DNA from: Bacteroides sp.
GTDB taxonomy: Bacteria > Bacteroidota > Bacteroidia > Bacteroidales > Muribaculaceae
Assembly (NCBI GenBank): GCA_014801955.1
Contig: JAAVDE010000022.1
Coordinates: 1-64,000 of the forward strand
Direction: 5' to 3'
DNA length: 64,000 bases
The notes beneath the pieces are model-generated. The model was given only the letters and a program-made list of their open reading frames with translations. It did no database searches and was not told the origin of the DNA. The translations under genes and the position numbers were made by a program. Below, in pieces: positions 60,493-64,000 of this stretch. Within the stretch, counting starts at the first letter, position 1. Every line of letters starts with the position of its first letter.

Positions 60493-61641
60493 GTGGATAC
60501 TAAAAAGATTATAACATTATGCATGATGGCGATATCGTTTGCGGCTTCGGCGCAAACCGATAGCACCGCGGTTGCCGAGGCTCCAAAGAAAAACATAATC
60601 CAGAAGTTCATGGCCTACCTCGATGATTCAAACGAGGTCAAGCCCGCAAAAAAGCTCGACTTCAGCGTTATCGGTGGTCCCTACTACTCTCAGGATACCA
60701 AGTTCGGCATCGGACTCGTTGCAGCCGGCATCTATCGCCGCGATCTTAACGACACGATTAACCCCGCGTCGCAGTTCAGCCTCTATGGCGACATTTCCGT
60801 TACCGGCTACTACAAAGTCGGCGTTGACGGCTCAAGCTACTTCAAAGGCGACAAAATCTGGCTCTACTACGACCTGTTCTTCTCGTCGCAGCCCGACCAC
60901 TACTGGGGTATCGGTTATTCAATGAACCATCGCGACGACATTATGGTCAAGTACAAAAAATGGGTTGCCAAAGCCAATGTTGCCGCCCTGTTTCACCTGG
61001 GCGAAACTCCTGTCTATCTCGGCCCGGTTGCTCAGCTCGACTATTTCGACGCCAAGAATCGCCCGAATCCCGAGCTCTGGCACAACCAGAAGCGTCGCAC
61101 TTTTTCCAACGTGTGGGGCGCAGGCATCGTGATTGACACCCGCGATAACGTTTACAACGCCTTCGAAGGTATCTATGCCCGCCTTGACCAACTGTTCGCT
61201 CCCCGATTCCTCGGCAACCAATATTGCTTCTCTCTGACCGAGGGCACGTTCAACTTCTACCAGCGCCTCTGGAAAGGTGCGGTCATGGCAACCAACCTCC
61301 ATGCGCGCCTGACCTATGGCAACACTCCCTGGGGCATGATGTCAACCTTGGGCGGCTCGACCTCCATGCGCGGCTACTGGGATGGTCGCTATAACGACAA
61401 ATGCGCCGCCGAGGCGTGTGTCGAACTCCGCCAATACATCTGGAACCGCTTCGGCGCGGTCGTTTGGGGTGGTGTCGGCGAGGTCTTTCCTAAGGCAAAT
61501 CAAATATTTCGCGGCCACGCCCTCTGGAACGCCGGCGTTGGCATTCGATGGGAATTCAAACACAGAGTCAACGTTCGTGTTGACTACGGCTTCGGCCAAA
61601 ATCAAAATGGATTAGTATTTAGCATCAATGAAGCATTCTGA
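60493..61641 (+). CDS. Omp85/BamA-type surface antigen barrel protein
   Basis: This 382-residue protein has a signal peptide (MDTKKIITLCMMAISFAASA) and, after a short linker, a barrel resembling the bacterial surface antigen (D15/TamA) domain: GAGIVIDTRDNVYNAFEG, LGGSTSMRGYWDGRY and a C-terminal SINEAF. It lacks POTRA domains, so it is not a full BamA. Translation starts at GTG 60493 directly after the porU terminator. It overlaps the next gene by 14 nt. A role in outer-membrane lipid or protein export is plausible but not shown. Confidence 0.75.
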   Translation: MDTKKIITLCMMAISFAASAQTDSTAVAEAPKKNIIQKFMAYLDDSNEVKPAKKLDFSVIGGPYYSQDTKFGIGLVAAGIYRRDLNDTINPASQFSLYGDISVTGYYKVGVDGSSYFKGDKIWLYYDLFFSSQPDHYWGIGYSMNHRDDIMVKYKKWVAKANVAALFHLGETPVYLGPVAQLDYFDAKNRPNPELWHNQKRRTFSNVWGAGIVIDTRDNVYNAFEGIYARLDQLFAPRFLGNQYCFSLTEGTFNFYQRLWKGAVMATNLHARLTYGNTPWGMMSTLGGSTSMRGYWDGRYNDKCAAEACVELRQYIWNRFGAVVWGGVGEVFPKANQIFRGHALWNAGVGIRWEFKHRVNVRVDYGFGQNQNGLVFSINEAF

Positions 61642-63337
61642 AAAAACAAATGGCATTATTGCCCGCATCCTCATTCTCCTGACCTTCCTTTTCCTCCTGG
61701 TGCCCAACGTTGCGTTGAGCATAATGGGCGACTTCTCGGTCCTGGCTGCGTGTGCCAACATTCTGTTGCCCGCCGGTCTACTTCTCTTCTTGCTTACTTG
61801 GCGCGACCGTCCCGGCCTTAACGTGCTCCTTCTGCTGCCGTTCATGGTTCTTGCCGCCTTCCAGATTGTTCTGCTCTTTCTCTATGCCGACGGCTCCATT
61901 ATCGGCGTTGACATGTTTCTAAACGTTGCCACGACCAATCCCAGCGAAGCCGGCGAGCTGCTCAACAACCTCGGACCGGCAATCGCAACCGTCGTTGCGC
62001 TCTATCTGCCGGTGATTGTCCTGGCCATCGTTGCCATAGTCCGCAAGGTGCGCACCTCGGGCCGCTCGCTCAGCCGCTTCCGCACCGGTGCGATGATTCT
62101 CAGCGTCAGCGGTGTCATTGTGCTCGCCACCTGCATGCTCGAAGAACCGTACTACAGCGTTGACGAAGACCTCTATCCGGTCAACGTTCTTGCCAATCTC
62201 TCAACCGCCGTCAACCGCTCCTATGCCGGTCGCGATTACTACGCCAGCAGCAGCGACGCCACCTATCATGCCCGCTCAACCCGACCCGATAATCTTCGCG
62301 AAATCTATGTTGCCGTGGTCGGCGAAACATCCCGAACCGACAACTGGCAGTTCTTCGGCTACGAACGATATACTACTCCCCGCCTCTGCTCTCTGCCCGC
62401 AGGAACCGTTACCGGCTTCGGCAAAACCCTCTCTGAAAGCAACACGACCCACAAAGCCGTGCCCCTGCTTCTGTCGAACCTCACCGCCGACGATTTCGAC
62501 AGCAAAATCAACCGCTCCAAATCCGTAATCACCGCCTTCAAGGAAGCCGGATTCACTACCGCCTTCATTTCGATGCAGTGCCGCAACCACTCCTATATCG
62601 ACTATTTCGGCGAAGAGGCCGACACTACCATGTTCCTTCGCGAACCGACCGACGGCGTGATTGTCAACGGTCTTTACGATAAAGACATGCTCGCCTCTCT
62701 CGACTCCGTCCTCGCCGGCGAACCGACCAAGCTCCTGGTGGTGCTCCATCAATATGGCTCGCACTTCAACTACCTTGACCGCTATCCGCGCGAAGAAGCC
62801 TACTTCCTTCCCGACAAAACCGCCGATGCCGGTGCGGCCAATCGCGGCCAACTCGTCAACGCATACGACAACTCTATCCGCCACACCGACAATCTCCTCT
62901 ATGAAGTTATCCATCGCCTCGACTCCATCAACTGCGTTGGCGGAATGATCTATGCGTCGGACCACGGCGAAGACATCTACGACGACGCCCGAGGCCGCTT
63001 CCTCCACGCTTCCCCCACCCCTACCTACTTTCAGCTCCACGTTCCTATGCTGGTCTACCTGACTCCCTGCCTGCAACACCGCGACCCGTCGCTGCTCAAC
63101 CAGGCGCGCCTCCACCAGCAGTCAAACGTCAGTTCCTCGCAGAGCTACACTCCTACGCTGCTCAACATGGCCGGCATCGTGTCGCCCGACGTTGACCGCA
63201 CCAAGGCTCTGACCTCCGCGCGCTACACCGAGCCCGAAGAGCGCCTTTTCCTCTCCGATCGCAACAAGGCATATAACCTCATGAAGGCCGGCTTCAAACA
63301 CGAAGACTACGACCGCCTCGAACGCTTAAATATCTGA
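61628..63337 (+). CDS. Phosphoethanolamine transferase (EptA/LTA synthase-like)
   Basis: This 569-residue membrane enzyme has five N-terminal TM segments and a periplasmic alkaline-phosphatase-fold domain with catalytic Thr234 in VVGETSRTDNW, LLVVLHQYGSH and the metal site YASDHGEDIYDD. These enzymes transfer phosphoethanolamine to lipid A or other glycans, which raises polymyxin resistance. The acceptor in this organism is not known. The C terminus overlaps the uup gene on the other strand by 12 nt. Confidence 0.85.
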   Translation: MKHSEKTNGIIARILILLTFLFLLVPNVALSIMGDFSVLAACANILLPAGLLLFLLTWRDRPGLNVLLLLPFMVLAAFQIVLLFLYADGSIIGVDMFLNVATTNPSEAGELLNNLGPAIATVVALYLPVIVLAIVAIVRKVRTSGRSLSRFRTGAMILSVSGVIVLATCMLEEPYYSVDEDLYPVNVLANLSTAVNRSYAGRDYYASSSDATYHARSTRPDNLREIYVAVVGETSRTDNWQFFGYERYTTPRLCSLPAGTVTGFGKTLSESNTTHKAVPLLLSNLTADDFDSKINRSKSVITAFKEAGFTTAFISMQCRNHSYIDYFGEEADTTMFLREPTDGVIVNGLYDKDMLASLDSVLAGEPTKLLVVLHQYGSHFNYLDRYPREEAYFLPDKTADAGAANRGQLVNAYDNSIRHTDNLLYEVIHRLDSINCVGGMIYASDHGEDIYDDARGRFLHASPTPTYFQLHVPMLVYLTPCLQHRDPSLLNQARLHQQSNVSSSQSYTPTLLNMAGIVSPDVDRTKALTSARYTEPEERLFLSDRNKAYNLMKAGFKHEDYDRLERLNI

Positions 63338-64000
63338 CAGAGTAAGCCACTCCAGTTCGGCCTCATCCAACTCGGCATTAACATCCGAGTAGCGGGCCGA
63401 CTTGGCCTGAATGTCGTCGGCCTCGCCCGACGCAAACAGGGCTTCCAACTCGGATTTTTCAGCCGTCAGCCGCTCAATGAGCAGTTCGAGCTCCTCCATT
63501 CTCCTCTTTTCCTTAAACGACAGTTTCCGCGGCTTTTCCGAAGGCTGCGGTTTCTGCTTCTTCTCAACTGCCGGTTTCTGAACCTGCGCGTCAAGCTCGG
63601 CCTGCCATTGACGATAGTCAGAATAGTTGCCGGGAAAGTCCTTAACGACGCCGTCGCCGGTAAACACAAACAGATGCTCGACCATATTGTCGAGGAAATA
63701 TCGGTCGTGGCTAACCACCATCAGGCATCCCTCGAACTTGGCCAGGTACTCTTCGAGCAGTCCGAGCGTAACAATATCGAGGTCGTTGGTCGGCTCATCG
63801 AGAATCAGGAAGTTTGGCGACCGCATCAGGGTAACGGCCAGATGCAGGCGCGCCTGTTCGCCGCCGCTGAGGGTGTGGATAAACTTCTGCTGATCCTTGG
63901 GCGAGAACAGAAAGCGCTGCAGAAACTGCATCGGCGAATGGCGCTCGCCCCCTTCCAGAACAATATCTTCGGCTATGTCGGTCACCGCGTCGATAACCTT
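63326..64000 (-). CDS. uup: Uup-like ABC-F protein (C-terminal part)
   Basis: The last 224 residues of an ABC-F ATPase extend beyond the right edge. Seen are the linker-to-second-ABC region, signature TLSGGEQARL, Walker B FLILDEPTNDLD, the switch VVSHDRYFLD, a charged linker, and a C-terminal coiled coil (about residues 160-215) that in Uup binds DNA. ABC-F proteins act on ribosomes; Uup additionally affects precise transposon excision and ribosome-associated rescue. The frame is open to the window end (KVIDAVTDIAED), so the N-terminal half and start lie outside. Confidence 0.88.
   Translation of the reverse strand, partial: KVIDAVTDIAEDIVLEGGERHSPMQFLQRFLFSPKDQQKFIHTLSGGEQARLHLAVTLMRSPNFLILDEPTNDLDIVTLGLLEEYLAKFEGCLMVVSHDRYFLDNMVEHLFVFTGDGVVKDFPGNYSDYRQWQAELDAQVQKPAVEKKQKPQPSEKPRKLSFKEKRRMEELELLIERLTAEKSELEALFASGEADDIQAKSARYSDVNAELDEAELEWLTLSDI

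Noticed and set aside
1..64000. CRISPR array or classical defence island
   Set aside because: No regularly spaced direct repeats, Cas genes, complete restriction-modification or toxin-antitoxin pair is visible; the partial XRE gene alone does not show one.

Overview
The window looks like chromosomal DNA of a gut Bacteroidales bacterium, most likely of the Muribaculaceae (S24-7) type. Three things point there. Most genes are preceded by the Bacteroidetes sigma -7 element TAnnTTTG and have no Shine-Dalgarno sequence. Many exported proteins carry signal peptides ending in an Ala-Gln type cleavage site. The gene content (PorU, FucP, a PepSY-like protein, DUF5723, a PRiA4-like protein, DUF1015) is Bacteroidales-like, and a formyl-CoA transferase/oxalyl-CoA decarboxylase pair has been described in S24-7 genomes. 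The family assignment is inference; the phylum-level assignment is firm.

Layout. 1-1.9 kb is an AT-richer, decayed accessory patch: an XRE regulator cut by the window edge, an intact tRNA-Ser, an ISAs1-type transposase remnant, a broken 3'-5' exonuclease and an orphan nucleotidyltransferase. 2.0-6.8 kb holds a YitT-like membrane protein and a complete tripartite efflux operon (TolC-HlyD-MFS) read leftward from a promoter with a palindromic operator candidate. 7.1-10.1 kb has a CvfB-like S1 protein and transketolase. 10.2-16.6 kb is one leftward six-gene run: Fur-type regulator, purA, DUF1015, oxaloacetate decarboxylase alpha, ZnuA and ZnuC, with no permease.

16.8-21.0 kb is an oxalate catabolism cassette (frc, oxc, AEC-family carrier) diverging from the Fur gene. 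The order matches E. coli yfdW-yfdU-yfdV. Frc would move CoA from formyl-CoA to oxalate, Oxc would release CO2 and regenerate formyl-CoA, and the carrier would exchange oxalate and formate. 21.0-23.5 kb holds small envelope and hypothetical genes, a REP-like repeat and tRNA-Gln. 23.7-30.2 kb is dcp-sbcD-sbcC, facing a flavodoxin. 30.8-39.9 kb carries carA-carB-NSS transporter and htpG-dacB, with 1-nt stop/start overlaps suggesting translational coupling.

39.9-47.5 kb is a tightly overlapped leftward operon: a large TPR protein, a plugless outer-membrane barrel, upp, fucP, and a fused cytidylyltransferase/GHMP-kinase protein. 47.6-55.4 kb holds a lipoprotein/DUF5723 pair, RNase R and GyrB. 55.5-56.5 kb is a notably AT-rich acyltransferase, probably acquired. 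56.5-60.4 kb is a degenerate FAH-family protein followed by PorU, the sortase of the type IX secretion system. 60.5-64 kb holds an Omp85-type barrel, a phosphoethanolamine transferase and the C-terminal part of an Uup-like ABC-F protein cut by the right edge.

No CRISPR array, prophage, intact insertion sequence or classical defence locus is visible. The least-explained items are the fused CTP-transferase/GHMP kinase beside FucP, the catalytically stripped FAH-like protein beside PorU, the perfect inverted repeat between frc and oxc, and the TPR/plugless-barrel pair.
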